The position numbers and the translations under genes were made by a program. This document shows, one piece after another, positions 1 through 9,733 of a stretch of 64,000 nucleotides of DNA; within the stretch, counting starts at the first letter, position 1, and each line of letters begins with the position of its first letter. Under the pieces are notes generated by a model. It did not search any database, was not told the origin of the DNA, and was given only the letters and a program-made list of their open reading frames with translations. Source of the DNA: Lachnospiraceae bacterium (GTDB taxonomy: Bacteria; Bacillota_A; Clostridia; Lachnospirales; Lachnospiraceae); assembly GCA_004556565.1 (NCBI GenBank), contig SFGN01000001.1, forward strand, positions 62,001 through 126,000. The letters run 5' to 3'.

Positions 1-432
1 GTCCAAAAACTGTGAATAATCATGGATTCTTCCAAGCATCTTCAGTTCATCGTCGTCTGCCGACTGTAATCCTATGCTGACACGGTTGATTCCCGCACAT
101 TTCCACGACTCAAGCTTCTCTGTACTGACTGTGCCAGGATTCGCCTCAATCGTAATCTCTGCATTTTCTTCAATCTTAAAATTCTCCCTCAGTGCCTGAA
201 AAATGTCTTCTATCTGCCGTGACGTTAAAATGGACGGAGTCCCTCCGCCCATAAAAACTGTATTTACACTATTATTTTGAAATCTGCCGCCGAACAGCCG
301 GATTTCCCGGCACAGCGCATCCACATATTCCTGCCTCATTTTCTTATCGGACGGCCCTGACAAAAAATCACAATATGCACATTTTCTGACACAGAAGGGA
401 ATATGAAGATACAACTCTAACTTTTCTTTCAT
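1..432 (-). CDS. hemW: HemW-like radical SAM protein, N-terminal part
   Basis: First 144 codons of a radical SAM protein; the gene runs off the left edge. The cluster motif CVRKCAYCDF (CxxxCxxC, binding a 4Fe-4S cluster and SAM) lies near residue 15, followed by a GGGTPS motif. This matches HemW, the coproporphyrinogen-oxidase-like protein now regarded as a heme chaperone. The start MKEKLELYLHIPF fits the family. It lies 57 bp downstream of lepA; the lepA-hemW order is common in Firmicutes and supports the call. The missing C-terminus cannot be checked. Confidence 0.85.
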   Translation of the reverse strand, partial: MKEKLELYLHIPFCVRKCAYCDFLSGPSDKKMRQEYVDALCREIRLFGGRFQNNSVNTVFMGGGTPSILTSRQIEDIFQALRENFKIEENAEITIEANPGTVSTEKLESWKCAGINRVSIGLQSADDDELKMLGRIHDYSQFLD

Positions 433-489
433 ATCAAACTACCCTCTAAACTCAATATTCCGCCGAATTTCTGAAATCTACCTGCTTTT

Positions 490-2304
490 TCAATTGTCAT
501 CCAGCTTCAGCACACTCATAAATGCTTTCTGCGGTATTTCTACGTTGCCGATCTGACGCATCCGCTTCTTTCCTTCTTTTTGCTTTTCTAGCAGCTTTTT
601 CTTACGTGAAATATCACCGCCGTAGCATTTCGCCAGAACGTCCTTACGCATCGCTTTTACTGTTTCTCTTGCAATAATCTTACTTCCGATCGCCGCCTGA
701 ATCGGAATTTCAAACAGATGCCTCGGAATTTCTTCTTTCAGTTTTTCACACATCTTCCTTCCCCGCTCATAGGCTGTCGAGCTGTGTACGATAAATGACA
801 GTGCATCGACTTCTTCCCTGTTGATCAGGATGTCCAGCTTGACAAGATCTGACTGTTCATAGCCAAGCATCTCATAATCAAAGGATGCATACCCCCTGGA
901 ACGGGATTTCAACGCATCGAAGAAATCATAAATAATCTCGTTAAGCGGCAGATGATAATGAAGAACGGCACGTTTTTCTTCAATATATTCCATTCCCTGG
1001 TACATACCGCGGCGTTCCTGACACAAGTCCATGATCGCACCGATAAATTCCGAAGTCACCATGATCTCGGCCTTTACAATCGGCTCTTCCATATAGTCAA
1101 TCTCGGCCGGATCGGGCAGATTTGTCGGGTTGGTAAGGTCGATCACTTCACCGTCCGTCTTGTGGACTTTATAAATTACACTCGGGGCTGTTGTCACCAG
1201 ATCAAGATTGTATTCCCTTTCCAGCCTTTCCTGGACGATTTCCAGATGGAGAAGTCCGAGGAAACCACAGCGGAAACCAAATCCAAGTGCAACAGATGTC
1301 TCCGGCTCAAACTGAAGTGCCGCATCATTTAATTGCAGCTTTTCCAACGCATCCCGCAGATCCGGATATTTTGCCCCATCTGCCGGGTACATACCGCAAT
1401 AAACCATCGGATTTACTTTTTTATATCCCGGAAGCGGCTCGGCGCATGGATTCAGTGCATTGGTGATAGTATCTCCCACGCGGGTGTCTTTTACATTTTT
1501 CAGACTTGCCGTCAGATAACCAACCATTCCGGCACTCAGTTCTTCACACGGGATGAACTGCCCGGCACCAAAATATCCGACTTCCACGACTTCTGCCTTT
1601 GCCCCGGTAGCCATCATTAGAATCGGAGTCCCTTTCCGCACTCTTCCTTCCTTGATTCGGCAGAATACGATAACTCCGCGGTAGGAATCATAGACAGAAT
1701 CGAAAATCAATGCCTGCAGAGGCGCTTCCGGATCACCGTCCGGACCCGGTATCTGTTTTACGATCTGCTCCAGCACATCCTCAACATTAAGCCCTGTTTT
1801 TGCCGAAATCAGCGGAGCATCCTCCGTATCCAGTCCGATAATATCTTCGATTTCCTCTTTCACACGTTCCGGCTCGGCACTTGGCAGATCGATCTTATTA
1901 ATGACCGGCAGAATATCAAGGTCATGATCCAGTGCAAGATAAACATTGGCCAGTGTCTGCGCTTCCACACCCTGTGCCGCATCCACAACCAGTATCGCGC
2001 CGTCGCAGGCCGCCAGACTTCGGGACACTTCATAGTTAAAATCCACATGCCCCGGCGTGTCGATCAGGTTGAAAATATATTCTTCGCCGTCCTTTGCTTT
2101 ATAGACGGTGCGGACAGCCTGCGCCTTAATCGTAATTCCACGCTCACGCTCCAGATCCATATTGTCAAGGACCTGCGCCTGCATCTCTCTGCTTGTCAGC
2201 AACCCGGTCATTTCGATAATCCGGTCCGCCAGAGTTGATTTTCCATGGTCAATATGTGCGATGATACAAAAATTTCGTATTTTACTCTGATCTATTCCAG
2301 CCAC
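490..2304 (-). CDS. lepA: Elongation factor 4 (LepA), ribosome back-translocating GTPase
   Basis: 604 aa, the usual LepA length. The N-terminal GTPase shows G1 AHIDHGKST (about 16-24), G3 DTPGHVDF (about 82-89) and G4 NKID. The LepA-specific C-terminal domain is present, with the run AIGSKIIARETVKAMRKD and a basic tail rich in K and R. LepA binds elongating ribosomes and promotes back-translocation or biogenesis under stress. It sits between holA and hemW on the minus strand. In many Firmicutes rpsT lies between holA and lepA; here that gap is only 127 bp and holds no rpsT. The start has a GGAGGGAA ribosome site just upstream. Confidence 0.97.
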   Translation of the reverse strand: MAGIDQSKIRNFCIIAHIDHGKSTLADRIIEMTGLLTSREMQAQVLDNMDLERERGITIKAQAVRTVYKAKDGEEYIFNLIDTPGHVDFNYEVSRSLAACDGAILVVDAAQGVEAQTLANVYLALDHDLDILPVINKIDLPSAEPERVKEEIEDIIGLDTEDAPLISAKTGLNVEDVLEQIVKQIPGPDGDPEAPLQALIFDSVYDSYRGVIVFCRIKEGRVRKGTPILMMATGAKAEVVEVGYFGAGQFIPCEELSAGMVGYLTASLKNVKDTRVGDTITNALNPCAEPLPGYKKVNPMVYCGMYPADGAKYPDLRDALEKLQLNDAALQFEPETSVALGFGFRCGFLGLLHLEIVQERLEREYNLDLVTTAPSVIYKVHKTDGEVIDLTNPTNLPDPAEIDYMEEPIVKAEIMVTSEFIGAIMDLCQERRGMYQGMEYIEEKRAVLHYHLPLNEIIYDFFDALKSRSRGYASFDYEMLGYEQSDLVKLDILINREEVDALSFIVHSSTAYERGRKMCEKLKEEIPRHLFEIPIQAAIGSKIIARETVKAMRKDVLAKCYGGDISRKKKLLEKQKEGKKRMRQIGNVEIPQKAFMSVLKLDDN

Positions 2305-2356
2305 GTTATTCCCTCCATTTATCTGTTTGGTCTGCTTTTGTCTGTTCTCATCTTTT

Positions 2357-2400
2357 GCTGCCTGCCGGACGACTGTCCGCCTGCTGATCCCAACGGCAGC
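2357..2400 (-). other. GC-rich hairpin in the holA-lepA spacer
   Basis: The 127-bp spacer holds an outer stem GCTGCC/GGCAGC enclosing an inner GC-rich stem of about six pairs (GTCCGC with GCCGGAC on the plus strand). No T-run follows on the minus strand, so it is not a standard terminator. It could be a processing or pausing structure between the two genes. Confidence 0.35.
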
Positions 2401-2431
2401 CAGATGTTTTTTTCATTTTTGTTTATATATG

Positions 2432-3418
2432 TTATCTGCTTTGATTAATCTGATTTACGATAAAAAGTTCCACTGCCAGCTTATCGGAAAGCATCCCGGT
2501 TTTCACCCTCTGTTCAATATCCGCGCTTTCTTCCAGAATTCTCCGCAGCTTCTGAGCCTGAAACCACTTTGCCTGAGACATACATTTCCCGGCTGTAAAA
2601 GGGTGAATACCTGTACGGGAGACAATGTCATTCTTCCCATATCCGCGGCTTGCAAGTTCCTTTACCTGATACAGGCTTCGGTACTGCTTTGTCAGCATAA
2701 AAAGAATACGCATCGGAGGTTCTTTCATCGCAAGCAGTTCCCCGTACAGCTCCATTGCTTTGTCCTGCTGCTTTAATGCGACTGCGTCAATCAATTCAAA
2801 AATGCGGTTTTCCGGCTGTGTTACACAGACCGCATCCACATCTTGTGCCGTAATGACATCTCGATCAAGCGTATAACAGAAAAGCTTCTCCAGCTCATTC
2901 GATATATTCTGCATGTTAGTTCCGGTTTTGTTCAGGATATATAATATCGTCTGTTCTGAAATTTTTTTCTTTTCTTTTTTTACGCAGGAGGCAATCCACT
3001 TCTGCAAAATGGCTTCTTTCTGAATCTTTAATTCAGAAACTCTTCCCTTTGCCTGGACGGCTTTGTAAAGCTTTCCCCTCTTATCTATTTCCTTTTCAAC
3101 AAACAGCATGCTTGTCGTGTCCGGTATCTCCTTGAGATATTCTGCAAGCTCAGCACCACCGCTTTTAAACAACCCGCTGTTTTCAATCAAGATAAGCCTT
3201 CGTTCTGCAAAAAAGGGCATGGTATCAGCCAGTGCGGTTACTTCTCTGATATCAATCTCCTTTCCTTCAAAAACAGCATAATTCATGCCGTCATCCTCAG
3301 GAAGAATCGCCCTGCAAAGCCGCTCTTTATATTGTTTTATCAGATAATCTTCCTCTCCGAAAAGAAGATAGACCTGCTTTAACTGTCCTGATTTTAAATC
3401 TTCATTCAAATTTTCCAT
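2432..3418 (-). CDS. holA: DNA polymerase III delta subunit
   Basis: Clamp-loader delta subunit, which opens the beta sliding clamp and loads it on DNA. The start MENLNEDLKSGQLKQVYLLF at 3418 gives 328 aa, typical for HolA; a longer frame to 3520 exists but lies inside comEC. Family features seen are the N-terminal YLLFGEEDYLI segment, the weak AAA+ fold without a proper P-loop, and the C-terminal collar region with TKQYRSLYQVKEL and IEQRVKTGMLSDKLAVELFI. It overlaps the comEC stop by 13 bp, the usual comEC-holA arrangement, so translation is probably coupled. Confidence 0.93.
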   Translation of the reverse strand: MENLNEDLKSGQLKQVYLLFGEEDYLIKQYKERLCRAILPEDDGMNYAVFEGKEIDIREVTALADTMPFFAERRLILIENSGLFKSGGAELAEYLKEIPDTTSMLFVEKEIDKRGKLYKAVQAKGRVSELKIQKEAILQKWIASCVKKEKKKISEQTILYILNKTGTNMQNISNELEKLFCYTLDRDVITAQDVDAVCVTQPENRIFELIDAVALKQQDKAMELYGELLAMKEPPMRILFMLTKQYRSLYQVKELASRGYGKNDIVSRTGIHPFTAGKCMSQAKWFQAQKLRRILEESADIEQRVKTGMLSDKLAVELFIVNQINQSR

Positions 3419-5739
3419 AGCGTTTTTATTATATCGGAAAACGGAGTCTCTATCAATAGTTTTTTGCCGTCCGACCGAATGCTCACCGCTCCGCACTCTG
3501 AAGTGACGAATATTTTGCACTTTACAGAATCCAGTCTTTCCAATGTTTCCTCATGAGGATGTCCGTATCTGTTTCCTTTTCCCGCTGAAATAAGTGCGAT
3601 TTCCGGAGATGCCCACGCAAGAAATGCTTCCGAGGTGGAATTTCTTGAGCCGTGGTGCGCAACTTTCAAGACATCATAATCATCTGCAGAAATGCTATTT
3701 TTTACTAATAATTCTTCCCCTTCAGCCTCCACATCTCCGGTAAACAGCATGTCAAACTCTTCATATTGAAGCGACATGACAAGAGAGGCGGCATTCCCCG
3801 GTTCTCCATCATAATCTATGGGCGGTCCGAGACATTTCCATTCCATTTTTCCTTCCGATATCTTCTGGTCTTTTTGGATGGTCGCGACACGTGTCCCGTT
3901 CTCCGAGGCCAAAACCGACAGCTCCCACAGTTTTTCATCCGGTATTTCCACGGGCGGAACCACCAGAGTTCTGATGCAGATTCCAAGCTTTTGATTTTCC
4001 AGCAGTTCACGGATACCGTTTATATGATCCTCATCTCCATGCGTAACAAACACATAATCCAGCGTTTTAACGCCCTGAGATTTCAAAAATGGCTCAAGGC
4101 GGTATTTTCCGACATCAGCCTCATCCGTGCTTCCTCCGTCCATCAGATAGTTTTTCCCCTCAGGTCCTCTGATATACAAGCTGTCCCCCTGCCCCACATC
4201 AATCATTGTAATCCTTATTTCTCCCTTTTTCCTGTAGCTTAATCCGGTGAATAAACAGAAACAGAGAGGCAGGACACATAATACCGCGGCGAACGTTTTT
4301 CGGCTGCATTTGTAAAGTTGTTTTTTCTCTTCCTTCTGTGCATCTGCTTTTTTTCCTGCTGCCAGACCGCATATAAGAAACAGAAAGATATAATATATGA
4401 TAATCAGTACGACCGTCGGTCGTCCGGTCACAATCCGTCCATACGGCAGTTCCATTGTAAATGCACTTGCTTTCTCGTAAAACATCAGAATATATCTGCA
4501 GACCTGCAAAAAAAGGCTGCCCAAAACAGAAACAGGTGCTGAAAATATAATACCTATGATTCCTGAAATAAGAACAAACGGCATCAAAGGAAGGACGAGC
4601 AGATTCAATATCATGGAATAGGGTGGTATTTCAAAATACCAGTACAGCAAAAACGGCAGAAGTACTGCCTGGATAGAAGCCCCTGCACATATCCGCGTCG
4701 GCAGAATCCGGGATTTTTCCAAAGCCGGACTTATAACAGCCACGGCAAACACAGCACCAAACGACAGCCAGAATCCGGCATCCAGAAGATACAGCGGCTG
4801 TATCAAGGCAATCACTGCGGCAGCGACAGACAGACTGGTGGCCATATCATATGTACGTCCGGTTATATCCGCACCAATCCGTATTATAAACATGATAAGT
4901 GCACGCACGGCAGAAATACTTCCGCCGGTCATACAGGTATAAAATATCAGGAAAACAATCCCCATTCCTCCGGAAATTCCGAAACCAAATCCCGCTTTAC
5001 GAAGCATCCGGTAAACACCGATGCCCAGAAATGACATATGAAGCCCGGAAATAGCGAGAATATGCCCTATTCCACTTTTCTGATACAGTTCCTTCATTTC
5101 TTCATCCAGGCTGCTTTTATCCCCCAGCAAAACCGCACACATGCCCCCGCCGTATTTTTCTCCGAGAGAGGTTTTGAGCTTTTCTGCACACGTCTGTCTT
5201 AATTCTGCCAGTTTTTCCCGGAAAAACCAGCAGGAATCATCCTCCTGCTGTATGTTTTCTGCCCAAATCAGTGCATGAATTCCTTGTTTCTGATAATAGA
5301 ATTTCCTGTCAAAATTTCCCGGATTCGTTGCATGTTCAAAAAAACTCACCGTTCCTGTTATAAGAATCCGGTTTCCCGTTTTTATCTGTTTGCGCTCCTC
5401 ATCTGAATTATTCGATTGTTTTTTCTCTGAATCTGCTGAAAAAAAATTTGAATTCTTATTTTGATTTGCATTTTCCTGTTTTACATAAACAAGCAGCTTT
5501 GATTCTTTTATGATTTGCTGGTCTGTACGGACCTGATTGTCCGTCAGATAATATACCTGATAATTTTCTGTCTGTTCCCTGCGGCATACCGTACCGGTCA
5601 CCGTTACCGGGTCATTTTCCCCGGCACATAACTCAAGCGGAGAAGGCCTGCTGTCTTTCGCAAGCCCGAAGCCCCCCGCAAGAATCATCTGTATCACAAG
5701 AAAGCAGACCGCAGCCAGGCAAAGCGGCCTTTTTCTCAT
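3406..5739 (-). CDS. comEC: ComEC/Rec2 DNA uptake channel
   Basis: 777 aa membrane protein for uptake of single-stranded transforming DNA. In order: an N-terminal membrane/OB-like region (DUF4131 type), the multi-pass Competence domain with the HILAISGLHMSFLGIGVY signature, and a C-terminal metallo-beta-lactamase-like domain with FVTHGDEDHINGI and VAHHGSRNSTSEAF. All three parts are present and the length is normal, so the gene looks intact. It overlaps the upstream lipoprotein gene by 4 bp (ATGA) and holA by 13 bp. With comEA upstream this gives the inner-membrane part of a competence machine; the pilus genes are not in the window. Confidence 0.95.
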   Translation of the reverse strand: MRKRPLCLAAVCFLVIQMILAGGFGLAKDSRPSPLELCAGENDPVTVTGTVCRREQTENYQVYYLTDNQVRTDQQIIKESKLLVYVKQENANQNKNSNFFSADSEKKQSNNSDEERKQIKTGNRILITGTVSFFEHATNPGNFDRKFYYQKQGIHALIWAENIQQEDDSCWFFREKLAELRQTCAEKLKTSLGEKYGGGMCAVLLGDKSSLDEEMKELYQKSGIGHILAISGLHMSFLGIGVYRMLRKAGFGFGISGGMGIVFLIFYTCMTGGSISAVRALIMFIIRIGADITGRTYDMATSLSVAAAVIALIQPLYLLDAGFWLSFGAVFAVAVISPALEKSRILPTRICAGASIQAVLLPFLLYWYFEIPPYSMILNLLVLPLMPFVLISGIIGIIFSAPVSVLGSLFLQVCRYILMFYEKASAFTMELPYGRIVTGRPTVVLIIIYYIFLFLICGLAAGKKADAQKEEKKQLYKCSRKTFAAVLCVLPLCFCLFTGLSYRKKGEIRITMIDVGQGDSLYIRGPEGKNYLMDGGSTDEADVGKYRLEPFLKSQGVKTLDYVFVTHGDEDHINGIRELLENQKLGICIRTLVVPPVEIPDEKLWELSVLASENGTRVATIQKDQKISEGKMEWKCLGPPIDYDGEPGNAASLVMSLQYEEFDMLFTGDVEAEGEELLVKNSISADDYDVLKVAHHGSRNSTSEAFLAWASPEIALISAGKGNRYGHPHEETLERLDSVKCKIFVTSECGAVSIRSDGKKLLIETPFSDIIKTLWKI

Positions 5740-6677
5740 TCACCCTCCATATTCTCAATCCACGTTGTATCTTTTCTCAATGGTTTTGACAAATCTACGG
5801 TATCCATATATTTTACATTTGTTTCACCATTTACCGTAATCTGGACGGTTTCAATCCCATTCACACCTACAAGGGAATTTACCAGCGAATAAATTGTAAC
5901 TTCCGGTTTTACGTCATATATACTGTTCAGAAATTCTGAATCGAAATTCACATAACATATTCCGTCTCTGCTGGTAACTCCAAGCACAGAGGCTGCCGGA
6001 TTTAAAGTCGGATAAGAGCCACTCTTCTTAGGCCCGCCCATCAGTTTTTCTACGATCAGCTTTTCCAGCGGCATATTGCTGGTATAGTTTGCTTCCATCT
6101 TCTGCTCCACAAGCTTATCGCCTGACGCATTTGCAAAATACAGCGTTAGTGTCGCTGTCTGATAAGAGCTGAGCGATGACCCTGTGTTCTGAACAAAATC
6201 GTCCATATTCATCAGTCCGACCTGCTTCCCGTCACTTCCTTTAAGCGATTCCCCGTTAACTGAAAACCAGACACCGGAAATTCCATCTACCCGCAGAATC
6301 GACTGGACGATAGCTGCCCGCATGACTTTCTCTTCCAACGACGGAATTTTCAGATATTCTTCGCTGAAATCAATATAAGCGATCGACCGTTCCATCCTGC
6401 ATTCCTGTACCTTCACCCCTTCCGGAATAGCCGGTACATAATCAATATCTTCTGATGGTTTTGCCAACTCCTCGAGTATCTGTCCCGCCGCCTCCTTCGG
6501 TCCTCCTTTTGGAATATCATAAGCAATTTTGACAAGACCCGTTCTGTCCCCGTTCAGACAGTAAATATAATCGTCATCTTCATCCACATTTGTCCGGCTG
6601 GAACATGCGGACAAAAACAATGCCGCACACAGGAGGACTGCCAGAAATCGTATGTCTTTTACTCTCTTTTTTCTCAC
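5736..6677 (-). CDS. Lipoprotein with two GerM (GerMN) domains
   Basis: 313 aa. The signal peptide ends in lipobox LSAC (Cys about 25), so it should be a membrane-anchored lipoprotein. Two GerMN repeats follow, each with the pattern VQSILRVDGISGVWFSVNG / VNSLVGVNGIETVQITVNG. GerM proteins act in sporulation and germination; copies next to sensor kinases resemble LpqB-like partners. It overlaps the kinase gene upstream and comEC downstream by 4 bp each, so the three are almost certainly co-translated. Inference: it may modulate the kinase at the envelope. Confidence 0.85.
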   Translation of the reverse strand: MRKKRVKDIRFLAVLLCAALFLSACSSRTNVDEDDDYIYCLNGDRTGLVKIAYDIPKGGPKEAAGQILEELAKPSEDIDYVPAIPEGVKVQECRMERSIAYIDFSEEYLKIPSLEEKVMRAAIVQSILRVDGISGVWFSVNGESLKGSDGKQVGLMNMDDFVQNTGSSLSSYQTATLTLYFANASGDKLVEQKMEANYTSNMPLEKLIVEKLMGGPKKSGSYPTLNPAASVLGVTSRDGICYVNFDSEFLNSIYDVKPEVTIYSLVNSLVGVNGIETVQITVNGETNVKYMDTVDLSKPLRKDTTWIENMEGE

Positions 6678-8173
6678 GAACGCACCTCCTGATTAATTGC
6701 ATAAATCAAAGGAATCCTGACTGTGAATGTCGTCCCCTCACCCGGCGCACTGTATACCTTGACAGAACCTCTGTGCATGATTACGGCATTTCTGGTGATG
6801 GCAAGCCCGAGACCCGTCCCTCCGATTTCCCTGGAATGGGATTTGTCCACCCTGTAGAAGCGCTCAAATATATGGTTCTGGTCCTCCTTCGGAATACCCA
6901 TTCCGGAGTCCATAACTTTAATATAAAAGAACTTGTGATCCGCATTAAGTGATACATGAACCCACCCGTTATCGTAATTATATTTAATTGCATTCTCCAC
7001 GAGGTTAGAAATAGCAAGCGTAATTTTCACTTCATCAATCTCCGCTGTTACCGGACGGAAGCTTTCCAGAACAATTTCTACATTCTTCTTTTCTGCAATC
7101 GGCTTCAAACGCTTCAATATCAACTCCAGAAGCTCGTTGACATTTACCTGCCTGATATTCAGATTCTGAGCAGTCTTGTCCATTTTTACAAGTGTAAGAA
7201 GGTCGTTGATGATATCATTTTCCCGATCGATTTCTTTTGCAATATCCTGCATAAATTCCTGATACAGTTCAATCGGAACATTATCCTGCGTCACCAGCGA
7301 ATCCGCAAGAACCTTCATGGAAGCAAGCGGCGTCTTAAGCTCGTGGGACACGTTTGATACAAATTCTTCTCTGGAATCATCCAGTTGTTTCAGACGTTTC
7401 ATCACTTTATTAAATGCAGCGGAAATCCTGCTTGTCTCCGCAAAAGTATCCACATGGAGGACTTCACCTGCATATCCCTCTGTAATGCCTTCAATTTCCC
7501 TGGCGATTTTTCTCACCGGCCGGACGATCATATCTGCAAGCAGCACGGACAGAGCAAGCAGTACCACCGTGACAACGCCGACGATTGCCCTTCCTTTCGT
7601 ATAAAAAATGCGGAGACTGTCTTCAATTGTATCTGTAGACACACTCGCCAGCATGACGGCCGTCACCTGTTCATCTCCCGGCTGTGTAATCGGCGATGTA
7701 ACTTCAATATACCGGTTTTTCTTATCATAATAATTCGTACTGTTTCCTTTCAGGCACTGGACAACACTTGAGGAAACCATCATTTTTCCCTCATCAAGCG
7801 CATACGTATCACTGATGACCTCCAATTCACGGTCAACAATCATGACACGTCCGTTATAAATATTTGTTAGCTGCGTCAGCTCTGCGTTGATAACCTCGGA
7901 TGAACGATCCTCCAGATAATTATAATTGATCAGATGATTACATAGAATCGTACATTGATTCTGGATCTCAGCCGTGCGCAGGGATACCGCCCTCGTCTCA
8001 TATGCCTTCAAAATCCCCGTGTAGGCAATGAGCGTCGGGACAGTACCCGCACACATGATGAGCACAATAATGCACGCCCTCAGACTTTTTATATGGCCGG
8101 CCAGGAAACCAATCCCCTTTTTCTGCTCTTTATCCCTGAAAATAATAACCAACTCCCCACTTTGTGTGTACAT
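6674..8173 (-). CDS. Membrane sensor histidine kinase (WalK/ResE type)
   Basis: About 499 aa from the ATG at 8173; a TTG nine codons upstream is also possible, and neither has a strong ribosome site. Two membrane helices flank an extracytoplasmic sensor of about 130 residues, then HAMP (MIVRPVRKIAREIEGI), HisKA with phosphate-accepting His in VSNVSHELKTPLASMK, and HATPase with N-box ISNLVENAIKY, GMGIPKED and GGTGLGLAI. The start lies inside the response-regulator gene, so the pair is coupled. Its place ahead of the GerM lipoprotein and comEC is notable. The signal sensed cannot be told from the sequence. Confidence 0.93.
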   Translation of the reverse strand: MYTQSGELVIIFRDKEQKKGIGFLAGHIKSLRACIIVLIMCAGTVPTLIAYTGILKAYETRAVSLRTAEIQNQCTILCNHLINYNYLEDRSSEVINAELTQLTNIYNGRVMIVDRELEVISDTYALDEGKMMVSSSVVQCLKGNSTNYYDKKNRYIEVTSPITQPGDEQVTAVMLASVSTDTIEDSLRIFYTKGRAIVGVVTVVLLALSVLLADMIVRPVRKIAREIEGITEGYAGEVLHVDTFAETSRISAAFNKVMKRLKQLDDSREEFVSNVSHELKTPLASMKVLADSLVTQDNVPIELYQEFMQDIAKEIDRENDIINDLLTLVKMDKTAQNLNIRQVNVNELLELILKRLKPIAEKKNVEIVLESFRPVTAEIDEVKITLAISNLVENAIKYNYDNGWVHVSLNADHKFFYIKVMDSGMGIPKEDQNHIFERFYRVDKSHSREIGGTGLGLAITRNAVIMHRGSVKVYSAPGEGTTFTVRIPLIYAINQEVRS

Positions 8174-8819
8174 AACGAGGTTCACTCGGATTAGCTTCAA
8201 TCTTTTCCCTCAGTCTTCTGATATGTACATCAACAGTTCTTGCGTCACCCGGGTAATCATACCCCCAGATAAGATTCAGCAGATTCTCCCTGCTGTAAAC
8301 CTTGTTGGGATTCATTGCCAGAAGCTCCAGGACATCAAATTCCTTCGCTGTCAGGTTTACTTCTTTTTCCCCGATAAATACCCGCCTGCTCTCGCAGTCG
8401 ATTTTCATATTACCTTTTACAATCATCGTGCTCGGCATCACTTCTTCTTTTTTAGCTGTACGGCGCATAATTGCTTTAATTCGGGCTTTCACTTCCAGAA
8501 TATTAAACGGCTTCGTAATGTAATCGTCTGCTCCGTATTCCAGTCCGAGAATTTTGTCCATATCCTCACTTTTTGCGGTAAGCATTACCACGGGCATATC
8601 CGAGAACTCCCGTATCTGTTGGCATACCTGAAATCCGTCAAGCTTCGGCAGCATCACATCAAGGAGCACCAGGTCATACTCACATCCTCTTGCATATTCC
8701 AGTGCTTCTTCCCCATCGTAAGCACAATCCACTTCCATGCCGTCCTGTTCCAGGCTGAACCGGATTCCTTTCACGATTAATTTTTCGTCATCCACTACTA
8801 AGATTTTTTTCTTACTCAT
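8130..8819 (-). CDS. OmpR/PhoB-family response regulator
   Basis: 229 aa. The receiver carries VVDDEKLI acidic pocket, phospho-Asp in LVLLDVMLPKLDG (about 53), Thr in VVMLTAK and Lys in ITKPFNI. The C-terminal winged helix has LTAKEFDVLELLAMNPN, DVHIRRLREKIE and KWGVGYYF. It resembles WalR/PhoB regulators and pairs with the kinase just downstream. It starts 12 bp after the comEA stop, so comEA, regulator, kinase, GerM lipoprotein and comEC look like one transcription unit. Confidence 0.94.
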   Translation of the reverse strand: MSKKKILVVDDEKLIVKGIRFSLEQDGMEVDCAYDGEEALEYARGCEYDLVLLDVMLPKLDGFQVCQQIREFSDMPVVMLTAKSEDMDKILGLEYGADDYITKPFNILEVKARIKAIMRRTAKKEEVMPSTMIVKGNMKIDCESRRVFIGEKEVNLTAKEFDVLELLAMNPNKVYSRENLLNLIWGYDYPGDARTVDVHIRRLREKIEANPSEPRYVHTKWGVGYYFQG

Positions 8820-8831
8820 ACGTCTCTTTCC

Positions 8832-9599
8832 TTAACTCCCAGCACCTACTTCAATGCTGTCTTTTATTTTATTAAAAACCCCTTCCTTTATTCCTTCAAC
8901 CTTCATCAGATCCTCCACTTTCTCAAATCCCCCATTTGCTTCGCGGTATGCAATAATGCTGTCCGCTCTGGTTTCTCCGATCCCGTTCAATGTCATCAAT
9001 TCTTCTCTGGAAGCGGTATTAATATTCACTTTTTTCTCTGCAGAGCTTCCTGCTCCATATTCCTGCCCCGACTGTCCCGCCTGCATAACAGGACTGCCGT
9101 TCCAGACATCTCCTTCAAGCCCCTGCTCCCGGCTCTCCAGCACTTCACTGTCCGTCGGTATATAAATCTGTTCGCCGTCCGTAAGTATTTTTGCCTGATT
9201 GACAATTTCCTCCGCCGCATCCTCACGCATACCGCCGGCACAGAGAACCGCCTCATATACTCTGGCATCTGCCGGCAGCTCATACACCCCTGGTGTCCTT
9301 ACAGCACCGCAGACATGCACAAAAATTTTCTCCGGAGATTCCCCGCTTTTTTGACCTTCTTCTCTTTCATCCTGTGCTTCTTCCTCGGAATTATCGCCTG
9401 ATAGACCGTCCTGCGTCTGTCCGGAATCCTCATGTCCGGAAAAATCTTCCTCTTCCGTCAGCAAAACCTGAAGTGAATCCTCTTCCCGCATTTTATCCCG
9501 GCTGCCGCATCCCGCACAACAACAAATCAGCAGGATGCCTGCAAGCAGCATTCCTGCATGTATACCCAATTTTATGATATATGCGCCACCGGAATTCAT
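8832..9599 (-). CDS. comEA: ComEA-like DNA receptor (SLBB plus helix-hairpin-helix)
   Basis: Binds double-stranded DNA at the cell surface and hands it to ComEC. The translation has a membrane segment ending in ICCCAGC (lipobox-like), an acidic E/D/S/G-rich linker, an SLBB-like domain (IFVHVCGAVRTPGVYELP) and two C-terminal HhH motifs (NINTASREELMTLNGIGETR, KVEGIKEGVFNKIK). ATGs at 9617 and 9599 are both possible; 9599 is given. A longer frame to 9686 begins upstream of the predicted transcription start and is unlikely. Neither ATG has a good ribosome site, so the start is uncertain; the function is well supported by comEC in the same block. Confidence 0.88.
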   Translation of the reverse strand: MNSGGAYIIKLGIHAGMLLAGILLICCCAGCGSRDKMREEDSLQVLLTEEEDFSGHEDSGQTQDGLSGDNSEEEAQDEREEGQKSGESPEKIFVHVCGAVRTPGVYELPADARVYEAVLCAGGMREDAAEEIVNQAKILTDGEQIYIPTDSEVLESREQGLEGDVWNGSPVMQAGQSGQEYGAGSSAEKKVNINTASREELMTLNGIGETRADSIIAYREANGGFEKVEDLMKVEGIKEGVFNKIKDSIEVGAGS

Positions 9600-9666
9600 T
9601 ACTTTAAATTGTATCATATGCGTGTTACGCCATGACTGCCGCAGCCCCTTTGCGTCAGATATAAAT

Positions 9667-9695
9667 ATTGTAACGAATTTGCACAAAAATTACAA
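9667..9695 (-). promoter_or_regulatory. Predicted sigma-A promoter of comEA block
   Basis: On the minus strand TTGTAA (-35, plus 9690-9695), a 17-bp spacer and TACAAT (-10, plus 9667-9672). Start of transcription is expected near 9660. It would drive comEA and the genes co-oriented behind it. Confidence 0.55.
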
Positions 9696-9733
9696 TAGAG
9701 ATTTAAATCTTTGTTACGTTTTCATTACACTTT

